This document shows, in pieces, positions 44,202 through 57,051 of a stretch of DNA of 64,000 nt. The DNA lies in NCBI RefSeq assembly GCF_026745355.1, contig NC_079202.1, positions 39,454,543-39,518,542 on the forward strand, given 5' to 3'. The stretch is from Beta vulgaris subsp. vulgaris. Lineage: Eukaryota > Streptophyta > Magnoliopsida > Caryophyllales > Amaranthaceae. Below the pieces are notes generated by a model, which searched no databases, was not told the origin of the DNA, and was given only the letters and a program-made list of their open reading frames with translations. Position numbers and translations under genes: made by a program. Position 1 is the stretch's first letter; each line of letters begins with the position of its first letter.

Positions 44202-46177
44202 CTATAAAATGTAATTGTAACCTGATTTTGTAGAGTAATCTCCAGACCTATTAGAAGGCCAATACGGCTCATCTTGCACCTCATCGAAGAGAGAAAGTTC
44301 AATACTTTTTATGAGACGAGCATCAAGAGGGAAAAATAACTCATTGATCTGTCGCGAATTCCAACCTTGGTTATTGGGGAGGATAAGATCGGCAACATAA
44401 GTGGTTGCGGCATTACGTAAAGTAACACAGTCCCTAAAAGTGGGGATCTGCCCTTGTACCCAGGCTTGGGTCCCAGCTCGAATAGAAGTACCATTACCCA
44501 CCTTAGCTTCCAGGCACAAGCTGCTTTAAGGGTGTGGCTAGCCATAAGAAGCCCCCTCCGTCCCCAAGAAATATCATGAGGGGTTGGACGAATCCAGGAA
44601 GTGAGAGGAGTGGTGGAGTGAAACACCTTTGAAATCAGTAATTGTGGGTTATGGATAATGCGCCACACCTTTTTCATAAGAAGAGCTTTATTAAAAGCCC
44701 CTATATTGCGGATGCCTAGCCCTCCTTGTCCTTTTGGCTGATGCATGGTCGCTTGCGCTTTCCAATGAATACCCATCTGCGAATTGTTTTTCCAGAAGAA
44801 CCGAGCAATCATGGCATTCAGTTTGTGGACAATAGTTGCAGGGATCGGGAAAATGGAGAGTTGGTTCATAATAGTGGCCACGAGAATGGAGTTAATGATT
44901 ATCAGCTTGGACGACTGTGACAGAAAGCTATGATTCCATCTAGCTATCTTGTTTGATATGATATCCAACAAAGGGGTAAAATGTTGAACTTTTGATCCTT
45001 GGATGTCAATGGAATATCCCAAATATTTCCCGAGTGAAGCTTTGTCTTCCATTTGGAGTATGTGTTTGAAGCGCTGACACTATTCAGGTGAGACGTTCGG
45101 ACTAAATTTCACAAAAGACTTTTACAGATTGATTACCTGGCCGGAAATATTGCAAAATCTAGTAACCGTTGAATTAACAGCTTGACAATCCGCCTTTGAC
45201 GCTCGAAAGAAGAATAGAGCATCATCTACAAAAAAGAGGAGTGAAATAGTCGGTCCATGTTGACCAATCTTAATGCCTTGAAACAGACATATATCCGTAG
45301 CCAACGTAGTCATTCGGGATAAAATATCCATACAGAATATGAAGAGATACAGTGACAACGGATCTCCTTGTCGCAACCCACATGTTGGCGTGAACGTTTG
45401 TGTTGCCGAGCCATTAACAAGAACCCGATATAAGACCGTCGAAATACATTGTTGAACTAGCCATATCCAATACGCGGGGAATCCGTACGCTTTCAGACTC
45501 TTTAAAAATGAATAACCAACTAACTCTGTCATAAGCTTTATTCATATCCAATTTCAACGCGGCGAGACGGCGGAGTCCCGATCTCTGTTTATTAATAATG
45601 TGGGTCAACTCATGAGAAATCAGAATATTATCGTCCATGTGGCGACCCGGAACAAACGCATTTTGATAGTCCGCTATCAAGCTAGGTAAGAGGTGCGGCA
45701 CCTTGTGGACCATACATTTTTGCAATACACTTGTAAATAACGTTACAAAGCCCTATTGGCCTGAACTGACTTACCTCCTCCGACGGGGTAATTTTGGGGA
45801 TTAAGACCAATAATGTTTTGTTCCATTCTTTCAAGAGGTATCCTGAAGCAAAGAACTGTTGGATCGCTTGAGTTACCGAAGGTCCAATTAGGTCCCAATG
45901 CAGTTTGAAAATTTTGGACAACATACCATCTAAACCAGGAGATTTGTCATTTGCAATATCAAACATGGCATTTCGAACTTCCTGACCTGTAATAGGAGCC
46001 AATAGAGCTTGTGAATCCGTCTCTGATATTGGAGGAATGTGGAGTTAGGTCAACCGCTACTTCATGCTGATTATTAGTTAGAGAGGCGACCCTATAAATG
46101 TCCTTAAAATACGAATGGATCATAATGCCTATATCATGAGGATTTTCAACCCATTCGTCGTTCGAGGCCCGTAGCAT
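44202..46177 (-). pseudogene. LINE reverse transcriptase, broken into several frames
   Basis: Motifs appear in order on the minus strand: DKSPGLDGMLSKIFKLHW and LIPKITPSEEVSQFRPIGL (46002-45682); IADYQNAFVPGRHMDDNIL and LKLDMNKAYDRVSW, with the first catalytic Asp in LDMNKAYD (45725-45414); CGLRQGDPLS and LLFFVDDALFF, the FxDD active site (45532-45122); then YLGYSIDIQGSKVQ, FFWKNN and GGLGIRNIGAFNKALLMKK (45052-44309). The frame changes at least four times. Confidence 0.92.
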
Positions 46178-46404
46178 GTAAACATAATTTTGGTGTTTCT
46201 TCTGTCTGAGTCTATTAAATAAAAATTTTGATGGGATGTCCCCGAGTTGTAGATGTCAATCTTTTATGTGTTGTTGCCAATAAGTCATGGCTAATGAAGC
46301 TTCATTCAACAACACTCGGTGTCGCTGCACCAGTGCATTGCCTTGAGTTAGAGACTGGACTTGGGTTCCTTGATGTTGAAGTTCATTAAACACTTTCCGC
46401 CAAA

Positions 46405-47331
46405 TTAACACCCCAAAAAAAGTCGTTTATCCAAACACCAAAATTTGAGGCGATTACGGATCATGTCCATTTTCCTCACCAGACTGTACATTGCTGACCC
46501 CTCAACATGGATTTGCCAAATGTCGTGGATAATGGCCAGAACGTCGGGATGTTGCAAACACCAATTTTCAATTTGGTAAGGGCGATTTGGTTTCAATACA
46601 CTGGGTGATGTTTGGAGCCAAATGGGAGCATGATCCGAATTAATAATGGGGAAATTTTGGGTAATAATCGAAGGGAATTCATCGAGCCATTCCTGAGTCA
46701 CATAAGCTCTATCCAATCTCTCCATAATAAGATCAGAATCCGACCTATTATTGGTCCAAGTGTAACGCGGACCACATAATGGTATATCGGTCAATTGTAG
46801 ATCATGTTTCCAGTTTTGAATATCTTCCCACCCACGAATTAACATTGCCCCTCCCAGTTTATTCGCATACGAGTGTACTTGATTGATGTCACCCACAATA
46901 ATATACTTGGTGAACTGACGCAGGAGTTGTTTCAACTCATCCCAGAGAGCCGGTCTAAGATCGACTTGAGGTGCACCATACAAGAAAAAGCAGTGCCACA
47001 CTTTTCCATTGATAGTCGATATTTTATAAAGTACATAGTTACTACATTGAACAACTACATCCATAACATACGGACCCCAACAAAAAACCGCTAAGCCACC
47101 CCTAGAATCTACGGCATCAACCCCGCAAAAAGAAGTTGGGTTAGTAGAGCGAAGAACATGAGCCACACTATGTACACTAGATTTAGTTTTCTGTAGGAAC
47201 AAAAACGCAGGGAGGCAGCTCGTGAGGAGCCACCGAAGGTACGGAATTGTCGGACTATGATGATCATTCAGTCCTCGACAATTCCAGGCGATAACATTCA
47301 GTCCTCGACAATTCAAGGCGAGAACATTCAT
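46405..47331 (-). pseudogene. LINE AP endonuclease domain
   Basis: A single open frame of 308 codons: N-terminal WNCRGLND, KYIIVGDINQ, TWTNNRSD, IMERLDRAYV and NSDHAPIWL, the conserved EEP/L1 endonuclease blocks. The first nine codons repeat (LALNCRGLN then IAWNCRGLN) because of a 30-bp tandem duplication. The catalytic Glu of the L-x-E-T-K motif is Lys here (FLQKTKSS), so the enzyme is probably dead even apart from the RT lesions. Confidence 0.9.
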
Positions 47332-49589
47332 CTTGACGTCGGTGGTTGATGCGGGTCAACCACGTCCCTTTTATTGTTAGCGTGTGAGATATCCATTGCC
47401 AAACCCAAATGCACCACTTCATCCAAATCCGTATGATGTTGTTCCACAGTTTCGATAGAGGGAGAAATATGTATTGCAAGTTCTTTATTCTTTTTTTGGT
47501 TCCGGTCCGCAATAGGTTGTTCAGGAGAAGCACATGCTAACCGTTTCCCTTTAAGATGGCGAGTAATCTGCCTATCTCGTTCAAACCCAAAAACCATTGC
47601 CATCTCCACATCTGTGATCGTCTTCCCCGGCATTCGCTTTGAGTATGGAGCACCTGGAATAATGAAGCCCCCTTTGGCATCACATTCTTCCATTTTCCGC
47701 TTCTGCCTCTTTAATTTTGCTTGAAAAACATCTCCTCCAAAGCAAAAATAAGAGTGTAGTGATTGACTTTTAGAATTCGAGGCATCGCGCCTTTTCTTTC
47801 CCAGAAACATTGTGGCTGAGACTGGAAGCGCGAGCACTATCTTAGGCCCTGATCCATCCGACTGAACATTATCGTACATGGTATCTGTCGTGGGCCTAGT
47901 TTCATTACTAATGTGCAAAATATCCAAAGGCAATGTCGGGGAATACAACGCATCATCTGCCTCACGTTCATTAGGGATATCCTGTGTAAGATGAGTTCCC
48001 TGCAAAATAGGGTTAAAATAGTCTGCAACCGGGGGAGGGGAGATGCGAAATCGATTGTTAATAATACGAGAAATATTTCGAAGCTCATCTGGTTCGTGGC
48101 TAGAATCATCAAGCGTGTGTTGTTGAGCATTGAAGCCAACTTCCTGAGACTGATGAAACCCATTAGTGGCCTGGGCATGTGCTCTGTCCTGCCAATTGGT
48201 GGGATAATTTGCCAGCATTCCTGGACAAAGGCCTCCAATGTTTTGGGAGTTGGAGGGATCTGCTGATCATATTGAGGAGGTGGGCTAGGGGGCCCCTATT
48301 CTTGAAAAGACCCACACCAAGTGCTGGGTAACCAAGCAGTCCTAGAAGCCCAATTGGAGATGCCCAACTGCTGAAAAATAGAACGATTAGTATCATGATT
48401 GGGCCCATGTTGTAATTCATGAGTGGGAGGATCCATAGTTGCAGAAGCACATGACCCTGGTGGTAGATTTAGGTCAAGAAGTGGTGGATGAGACGGGTTT
48501 GATGGTGAAGTGGCTGGTGGAACACCAACGAACACATTCGGGACTAGGCCTAATCCGAACCTCTGGCCAGGTGAAGGCGTTACGTTTTCCTCCCAACGAA
48601 TTGGGCTACGGTCATAAAGCAAGGCCTTAGAGAAGTCCGGTGGAGGGTTCGTATGATTTTGAGAATTCTCATCAGAGTAGTACTGTTGATGAGGATCCAA
48701 TCACTGCTGCTGGAAATCAAGTGTTGCATCGAAATAGCCATCCGATGAGCTTTCAGAATCTCCATGATCATGCAGACCTCGAATCAAATTGGTATACAGA
48801 GGGATACCTGACTGGGTCTGCAATACTATCATTCCATCATCCTCAAAACCTCTTACCCGACGCTGGATAATCCGAGCCGCATCATAAGCAGAAAATTGAC
48901 AACGCCCCGTGTTGTGACCCACACACCCGCATTCCATACAAAACTTGAATATGCCTTCATAACGGAAATAAACTCACGAGACACGGTTCCAATCAATAGG
49001 CAGGAAACATCCCGGTATTAATGGTTGAGAGAGATCAATGATTAATTTGGCTCATAGGTAGGGTTGTTGTGGGATCCCATGCCCATGGTGTTCAATAGAT
49101 TCAATGAGACCGACATGACTTAGAATACGAACAGTCCAATCAGTATTCAAATACCCCTATGGAAGATCGTGTACTAGAACCCATATGCGCCCCATATTGA
49201 AATTGATGCTCGTTGGGAATTGAGTGGCGAAGCATGGACGAAAAGTGATGGGCTTTCCATCTATAAAAGTTGTATTAAAGTGCAAAATCGCATCTCTATC
49301 ATTGCCGTGTTGGCACTCTAGAATGAAGTACGGCCCTATACGAAATACGCGTAGAGGAGCACGTGTATTCCAATGATTGTTGACAATATTAAAAACAAAG
49401 CTAGAGTTCGGCGAGGAGTTATCAAAAAACATATCAACGACCGCATGAGTCCAGTTGATGATTTGATTATTGATTTGAGTTGGAAGGGGGTTTAATAAGT
49501 ATCCCCATTCTTTGGATGCTAGCTGGTTAGTTACGAGGGTGCGTTGGAACTTGCTGGTTTGTTGAGGAAGAGTTACTATGTGAATTCAT
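47328..49589 (-). pseudogene. LINE ORF1 (DUF4283-like and zinc knuckle), broken
   Basis: The probable start is the ATG at 49589 (MNSHSNSSSTNQQ), with a stop soon after. The segment 49432-49157 has FNIVNNHWNTRAPLRVFRIG and FNMGRIWVLVHDLP, resembling DUF4283, the nucleic-acid-binding domain of plant LINE ORF1 proteins. The knuckle FCMECGCVGHNTGRC (C-x2-C-x4-H-x4-C) is at about 48940-48895. The remainder (48700-47328) is a low-complexity linker in two frames, with basic KKRRDASNSK and KRQKRKMEE patches. ORF1 runs almost directly into the endonuclease frame. Confidence 0.82.
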
Positions 49590-49934
49590 TTTTATGGTGG
49601 AAGGATTTACTGTGTAAAGCCTGTGAAGTTGGTTGGTAATTTGTTTGGTTTTGTTTGGTAAAATTTAGTGCAAAGAGAGAGATATTGTTCGGTTGTAAAT
49701 AAATGGAATTGATGGCGGTAGATTTCTTAGGGTGCCGCTAAGCTGTACTTCATCATCACTTGCATGAAGAACATTTGTCAAACCTGGGGAGACATGGACA
49801 GAGCTATAGCAGCGCTTGCAGTTTTTGTCTGTAGGGTTTAGGTTTTCTCACCTGAGTGAGGAGAATTCTCTAAAGAGAGAAAATGTCCTAGTTTACTAGG
49901 TATTACTTCTTTTTTCTATATTTTATTTGGTGCA

Positions 49935-50960
49935 GGTTTGCTGCTGGAGGAACGCATCCATATGGTCAATCAATTTATTGCAAATTTATGGAATATCTAG
50001 TGCCACAGGAATGAGGTACTCTTTAGGAAAGCGCCTGTTAATCCAGTTGTTATGAAACTTATTGAGGTTAATAGCAAGTGACAGTGTGGAAGGATGAATA
50101 ATCCAGAAATTTCATCTTCTACGCCTCGTATAGCTATCAAGGAACAGGCTGCTCACTGTTGTAGGGGTTCTATTTTGTCTCCAGTGGTAATTATGAAGGT
50201 GGATGGCAGGGCCGTTTTGGGTATTTGTGGGACCCTGTTCTATTATGAAAATTGGACCCTTTCTTTCCCGTTAATGAGAGAAAAGGACTACAATTTTTCA
50301 TAGAGAGTACAGAGAATCAATACTACTTGATGGATTGATTTTATTTTTGATAATTATGAAAAAGTATTGATGACAATACTAAAGTTAAAGATATGGAAGA
50401 TTGAATTTTTGGTAAAAGAGATTGATGAAAATTAAATGATAGGGAATAACGTGAATTATGGAGTCCAGAGATGAAGATGTGAAGCGTTTGCCGTTTATAT
50501 AAAGCGTGATATTTTTCAAATAAGACCAAAAAATTTTGGACTGGGGGCCCTGTGCGGAGGGGGGGTCTTTGCACACACGCAACTACGATCCTGGTTGATG
50601 AAGCCTGGAAAACAACTAAGAGAGGAGGGACGTGGAAGGCTGCTATTGCTTGGTGTATGGGATGGCAACATGAAATTATTAACGGTGCAACTCTGGTGTC
50701 TGCAGTGGACTCAACTTAAGCGGAATTGCTTGCAATTCTTCAAGGTATTCGCGTTGCCATGGATATCTAAAAGACATATTGTATTTTGGACGGATTCGAT
50801 GCTTGCGGTGCATCTCTTCAAAAGCCTTCTCTCATTCAATTGTGTATCAGTCCATAGTTAGTGATACAATTTTACTAGCTTCAAAGGTTATTTTTTTTTT
50901 GTGTTACTAAAGTTCATAGAACATGTGTTCAAGAGGCTCATGTCCTGGCAACTACTGCTA
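49935..50960 (+). pseudogene. Plus-strand LINE fragment (zf-RVT tail and RNase H)
   Basis: At about 49970-50060 the plus strand reads FIANLWNI then CHRNEVLFRKAPVNP, the end of a zf-RVT region. At 50590-50850 it reads LVDEAWKTTKRGGTW, KAAIAWCMGW, then, across a stop, AELLAILQGIRVAMDI and HIVFWTDSMLAV, an RNase H (RVT_3) domain with the WTDS aspartate. It is opposite in direction to its neighbour LINE and lies only about 100 bp from that element's 5' end. Stops and an insertion (50207-50552) disrupt it. Confidence 0.78.
50207..50552. mobile_element. Possible hAT-like MITE
   Basis: CAGGGCC at the left and GGCCCTG at the right are inverted 7-bp ends of the hAT CAGGG type, flanked by GGTGGATGG and TGCGGAGG, an imperfect 8-bp duplication. 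The segment separates two LINE-derived stretches. The ends are short, so the call is tentative. Confidence 0.4.
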
Positions 50961-51359
50961 AGAAAGAGTCATAGTCTCTTTTGTTTCTTTCACTGTTGTT
51001 GCCAAAAAATAAAGACTTCAATTAACAACCATTGATGTCATAGGATTAGTTCATGAACAGGGTTTATGGCCCAACATCTAGGAATCGCTCTCACACACTC
51101 CTAACACCGCCTACCCGACCCCACGGTTGCTCCTTATGTACTTATGGACACATTGCCCCTAAATTAATACACTATTATTTTCCCCTAAAAAATAAAAATG
51201 GATAGAATATTAAAAATCTTGAGGAACTTAACCTACTCCAGTTGCAAATATTCAAAAGAAAGATATTGAGCAACTCTAATGTAATCTCAACAGCCATCAG
51301 TCTAATTTATCATTATCTTCATATGAAAAAGCACTAGAATTCGTAACTAACTCTGACTA

Positions 51360-51775
51360 AAGGTGGCAAACAGGTCATACGAGTCGAATACGGGTCGGGT
51401 CATACTCGAGTAAACTTTACGTTAGAATTTCATTCGGGTACGGGTCGATGAGATTTTGGGTCATCTTGGGTTAGGTCGGGTCGGGTCCAGTCTCGCAAAT
51501 AAATAAAACACATATAAGAATAATGAGAGTAAGTTAAATAATTAAAGGATAGTGCATAAATCATATATAGTATTTCATGACAACTTTTTCCTTAAATTTG
51601 TTTAAAAAGTGACGGATATGACAACTTTTCGGGTTCCGATCATCATTATCCGGTCAATTTCGATTCGGGTCGCTTCCGGTTTGGGTCATATTCGGGTCTA
51701 GTTGACTTTTGGGCTGGGTTGTTTTGGTTCTATTTCAGGTACGGCTCTATTTTGTTGGCTATAGTTCTTACATAA
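51360..51775. repeat. Dispersed repeat rich in GGGTCGGGTCATATTCGGGT
   Basis: The segment 51556-51775 is similar to 59495-60030 (CATATATAGTA-C/T-TTCATGACAA, then ATATGACAAC, then GGTCAATTTCGATTCGGGTC). The 59-kb copy carries a Stowaway MITE at the point where this copy has none. It is GGGTCG-rich, non-coding, of unknown class. The DNA 51000-51360 and 51780-52140 shows no gene. Confidence 0.7.
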
Positions 51776-52149
51776 TGAGGTCTAAATGTATCATAGGGAG
51801 CTAGATTAGATTGCATTGAGCTCAAGACAGCAAGATGCTCCCATGATGCAGCAGAAAGAATTTAATGTCATATTTAGGAATCATCAGAGGTGCTTCTGAA
51901 GACGATCAGTGCAGAAGAACGACTCAAGCTTATATACCTGAACAAGACATATGATTAATCCCTCATCCCCATGAACACTGTGTAGAAGTAACCTTGTTTC
52001 AGTGAGAATTTACACTAAATCTGGTATAAATTCAGAAAAACTGACATTGAGGGAGTATACCCACGAGATGATGATTTTAGAGACTACTTACAACTTCCCT
52101 AAGAAAAAGCTACAATATGAACACCTCTCTAAATGATGTTTCTAAGATA

Positions 52150-52700
52150 ATCTTCTTTGAAATATGACCATGGGGACAAATGAATGTGAGCCATCTTTTT
52201 TTTTTGTGTGGAGCCCCATTCTTTTTCTTTTGCTTTTTCTTTTTAATACCAAAATCATTTTCTTTTGATTTTGTTTATTTACCAACTTATGAAATTAATT
52301 TCAGAAAAATAGAAAAAAAAACGAAAAAAAGTCATAAAATATTAAATTAATTTATGGAAATCGAAAAAAATTAAAAAAAATTGAAAAATTCAGAAAAAAA
52401 AATATTTCACCTTCCAAACCATCCCAACCAAGGACTTACCTTTGGAAAAAAATTTGGAGCCAAAAACATTTACCCATTTTCTCTCTCCTTGTTCTTCGTG
52501 TTCTTCAAGAAAATCCAGTCCAAAATCGAATTTCTCAAAGTTCTCCCAAATTCAACCCATTTTTGCACTTTCCTTCTCAACTTAGACTCTCTCTTCCATC
52601 TTCTTCCTCATTTCTACCCATTTTTCATCTCCATTTTCGCCCAAAACCTTCACCTCCATTGTTGAAGTTCACGAAAATGGAATTCGATCTAAACTCTTCA
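52150..52700. repeat. Left inverted arm bordering the satellite array
   Basis: GAAATATGACCATGGGGAC and AATGAATGTGAGCCA match the minus strand of 61960-62010 (GAAACAAGACCAT, TGTGGGGTCAC, AATGAATGTGAGCCA). Weaker similarity continues to GGAGCCAAAAACATTTACCC and TTTTCTCTCTCC versus the minus strand of 60700-60775. A short frame starting MEFDLNSSCVQEM (52677) with a GTAAGT after it looks like a first exon, but nothing further supports a gene. The DNA 52800-53330 is AT-rich and degenerates into the array. Confidence 0.5.
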
Positions 52701-53329
52701 TGCGTACAAGAAATGTATGTAAGTTTACTTGTTTATTTCGCATATTGTAACAAATTAATCATTTTCTATCTTCATTTGTGCATTTGAGTAGATTATAACT
52801 TGTAATTTATGAATATTTTCCCCAAAATAAACTTAGGATTTTCCTAAAAATAAAATGACGATATTGGTGATTAAATTACTCTAAATCAATGCACTTCGCA
52901 CTTTTATATGACAATTTGTGGTTAGATTTAAGTAGTTTATATTTTAATTTAGCTACTAAGTGGAAGTAAAATTTAGATTTTTCGGACGATCTCCATGGGA
53001 GATTGAGCTGGTTTTAGCGTAAGGTAATGCACTAGTTTGGTAATTACTAAACTATTTTTAAACATGACCAAACATAAAGATGTTCTCATAATTACTAAAC
53101 TTCTTTTGGGCATGAATAAGAATAAAATTAAGGTGTGTGTGTGTGAGATACTTGCAATAAATCAATGTACTTCACACTTTTATTGGGTTACACTTGTTGA
53201 GTAGATATACTTTCGTTTAGCAATTAGATGAAACAAATTTGCAGCATTCTCCAGACCTCTATTGTAGTGGAATGTCACTGGTTTTTTGTGCTGCATGGTT
53301 TAAGTAATTACTAAGAATTAGGATCTTGT

Positions 53330-56300
53330 CACTAGGTCATTATGCCCAATAGCTCACCTAACCCTATAGACTTGAGTTTTTGTACCCCATTGTCCATCCT
53401 TGTACTAAAAAGCCCAAATTAACCTCAAATCACGTGCTTTTAAGTAATTACCAAACAATATTTGGGCATTATCAAACCTACCCAATCACAATCCATATCC
53501 ATTACTCATCAAAGGCATCCTATGGGGATTGGACAATCATGTCACTGGGTCCATTAGGCCTAAAATCTCACCAAACCTATTGAACTTGAGTTTTGGACCC
53601 CTGTTGTCCCGCCTTGTACTAAAAAGCTCAAATTAACCCCAAATTATATGCTTTTAAATAATTACAAACATAATTTGGGCATTACCAAACCTATTCAATC
53701 ATTTTAAGATATTACTTAAAATAATAACTAACTTTGGCAATAACCTCAAAATATGTGACTATAACAAATATGATGATGACATTGTATGCTTAAGATGTGG
53801 GTTATTGATAATCCGACCCTTGTTATTTTATGTGATTTATATGAAAATGTGGCATCAGGGTGAAATGTTCTATTCTATCTTTATCTTTTGCTTTTAAATG
53901 ACTGAATTGAATGACTTTGATGACATAAAAGGTTTGTTGATAAAAATGTTTATGTTAACACAGTATCAGAATGGTATAAGAATCTCTAAAAAGAATCATG
54001 TCACTAGATACATTAGGCCCAAATTAACCTCATATCGCATGCTTTTATGTAATTACCAAACAAGTTTTGGATATTACTAAACTTGCACAATCACAATTCA
54101 TACCCATTACTCATCAAAGTTATCCTATGAGAATTGGACAATCATGCCACAGGATTCATTAGGCCCAATACCTCACCAAACCTCATAAACTTGAGTTTTA
54201 GGCCCCTATTGTCCTTCACGGAACTAAAAAAATCCCAAATTGAGATTCGCTCACATGATTTTAGGTAATTACCAAACAAATTCTGGGCATTACCAAACCT
54301 ATCTAATCACAATCATGTCATTGGATCCATTAGACCCTATACTTCACCAAACCTCATAAAGTTAAGTTTTGTGTCCTAGTTATCCATCCTTGTACTAAAA
54401 AGACCAAATTAATTCCAATGATATGCTTTAAGGTAACCACCAAACATGTTCTGGAAATTACCAAATCACTAAGTGGACGATGTTATCCGAATCACAATCC
54501 TTAATCATTACTCATCAAAACAATCAAATCATGCCAATAGGTCCATTAAACCCAAAACATCACCAAATCCCATTGACTTGAGTTTTGGGCTCACATTGTC
54601 CCTTCTGTATTAAAGAGCCCGAATCAACCTCATATCACATGCATTTAGGCATTACCAAACAAGTTTTGGTCATTACCAAACCTACCAAATCATAATCCAT
54701 ACCCATTATTCATCAAAACTATCTTATGGGGATTGGACAATCATGTCACTGAGTCCACTAGGTCCAATAGCTCACCAACCATCAATTACTTGAGTTTTTT
54801 TGGACCCCCATTGTCCCACTTGATAGTAAAAAGCCCAAATTAACCATAGATCATATGCTTTTAGGTAATTACCAAATCAGATTTGGCATTGCCAAACCTA
54901 TCCAATCAGAATCATATCACTGGATCCATTAGGCCCAATACCTCACCAAACTCCATAAAGTTGAATTTTGGATCCCTATTATCCATCATTATACTATAAA
55001 GCCCTAATTAACCTCAATCATATGCTTTAAGGTAACCACCAAACATGTTCTCTCAATCACAAACCATTATCATTACCCATGCATCAAAGCAATCATTTCA
55101 TGTCAATGGGTCCATTAAGCCCAAAACCTCACCAAATCACATTGACCTGAGTTTTAGGCTCACATTGTCCCGCATTGTACTAAAAAAATCCCAAATTAAC
55201 CGCGGATCACGTCCATTTAGGTAATTACCAAACATGATTTGGAAATTACCGAACCTACCCAATCACAATCCATACCTATTACTCATTAAAGTCATCCCAT
55301 AGAGATTGGACAATCATGTCATTAGGTCCATTAGGTCCAATAGTTCACCAAATCCCTTAGACTTGAGTTTTGGTACCCCATTGTCAATCCTTGTACTAAA
55401 AGCCCAAATTAACCTGAGATACCACGCTTTTAGGTTAATTACCAAATAAGTTTTTGTCACTAACAAACCTACCCAATCACAATATATAACCATTACTCAT
55501 CAAAGCTATCCTATGAGAATTGGACAATCATGCCACTGGGTCCATTACGCCTAATAGCTCACCAAACCCCTATAGACTTGAGTTTTGGGTCCCTATTGTC
55601 TCTCTTTGTAGTAAAAAGCTCAAATTAACCCTAGATCATATGCTTTTAGGTAATACAAACAAGTTTTGGTCATTAACAAACTTACCCAATCACAATCCAC
55701 ACTCATTACTCATCAAATCTGTCCTATGGAGATTAGACAATCATGTTACTGGGTTCACTAGGCCTAATAGCTCACTAAACCTCATAGACTTAAGTTTTTG
55801 GGCCCCCATTGTCCTTCTTAATACTATAAAATCCAAATTAACCTTAGATGACATGAATTTAGGGAATTACCAAACACTTTTTGGACATTACCAAGCCTAT
55901 CAAATCACAATCATGTCACTGGGTTCATTAGGCCAAGTAGCTCACCAAATCACATAAACTTGAGTTTTGGGCCTCCATTGTCAATCCTTGTATTAAAAAA
56001 CTCAAATTAACCTCATATCACATGATTTTAGGTAATTACCAAATAAATTATGAGCATCACAAAACCTATACAATCACAATCATGTCACTAGATCCATTAG
56101 GCCCAATAACTCACCAAACCCCATGAAGTTGAGTGATGGGTCCTCATTGTCCATCCTTGTACTAAAAAGCCTAAATTATCCCCAATCATACTCTTTAAGA
56201 TAACCACCAAACATGTTATGGGATTACCAAACCACTAATTGGAGCATGTCTCCCAATCACAATCCTTCATCGGTCATTACTCATCAAAGCAATCATATCA

Positions 56301-57051
56301 TGCCACTGGGTCCTTTAGGCCCAAAACCTCACCAAACCTCATTGACCTGAGTTTTAGGCTCACACTGTTCCTCCGTGTACTAAAAAGTCCAATTTAACCT
56401 CATATCACATGCTTTTAGGTAATTACCAAATATAATTTGGGCATTACCAAATCTACTCAATCACAATCCATACCTATCACTCATCAAAGCCATTTTATGA
56501 GGATTGCACAATCATGTTGATGGGTCCTTTAGGCCTAGTAGATCACCAAACCCCATAGACTTGTATTTTAGGACTCCATTGTCCATAGTTGTACTAAAAA
56601 GAGCAAATTAACTTCAGATCACATGCTTTTAAGTAATTACCTAACAAGTTTTGGACATTACCTAACCTACACAATCACAATCCATACCCATTACTCATCA
56701 AAGCTATCCTATGGGGATTGAACAATCATGTCACTGGGTCCACTAGGCTGAATAGCTCACCAAGTCCCATTCACTTGAGTTTTGGATCCCCATTGTCCCT
56801 CCTTATAGTAAAAAGATCAAATTAACCGTAGATTATATGCTTTTAGGTAATTATCAAATAAGGTTTGGGTATTGCCACACCTATCCAATCACAATCTAGA
56901 CTCATTACTCATCAAAGCCATCTTATGGAGATTGGACAATCATGTCAATGGGTCCATTAGGTCTAATAGCTCAACAAACCCCATAGACTTGACTTTTGGT
57001 AATCCATTTGTCCTTCCTTATACTAAAAAAAACCCAAATTAATCTCAATCA
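53330..57051. repeat. Satellite-like tandem array, monomers about 213 and 170 bp
   Basis: About 17 diverged units share, in order, CACTGGGTCCATTAGGCCCA, CTCACCAAACC, GACTTGAGTTTTGG, CATTGTCC, TACTAAAAAGCCCAAATTAA, TTTTAGGTAATTACCAAACA and ATCACAATCC. Successive CTTGAG anchors (53371, 53585, 54190, 54361, 54577, 54789, 54960, 55147, 55362, 55577, 55789, 55959, 56128, 56347, 56560, 56773, 56988) are spaced about 212-219 or 169-171 bp, once 187, and once 605 over a degenerate stretch (53680-54000). The short units lack a block of about 43 bp (CATTACTCATCAAAG...GATTGG). Confidence 0.93.

Larger units (their letters stand above)
43193..49850 (-). mobile_element. Near full-length L1-type LINE, decayed
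   Basis: On the minus strand, in order: ORF1 with a DUF4283-like domain and CCHC knuckle (49589-47328), an AP endonuclease (47331-46405), a reverse transcriptase (46002-44202), zf-RVT and a C-terminal RNase H (44123-43220). This is the layout of plant L1 LINEs. The 3' UTR is very short before an A/T-rich tail at about 43192. The 5' limit is approximate. Many frameshifts make it non-functional. Confidence 0.9.

Noticed and set aside
52676..52730. Start of a possible gene (MEFDLNSSCVQEM followed by GTAAGT)
   Set aside because: No second exon or domain could be found, and it lies in the inverted arm next to the satellite. I mention it only in the arm's description.
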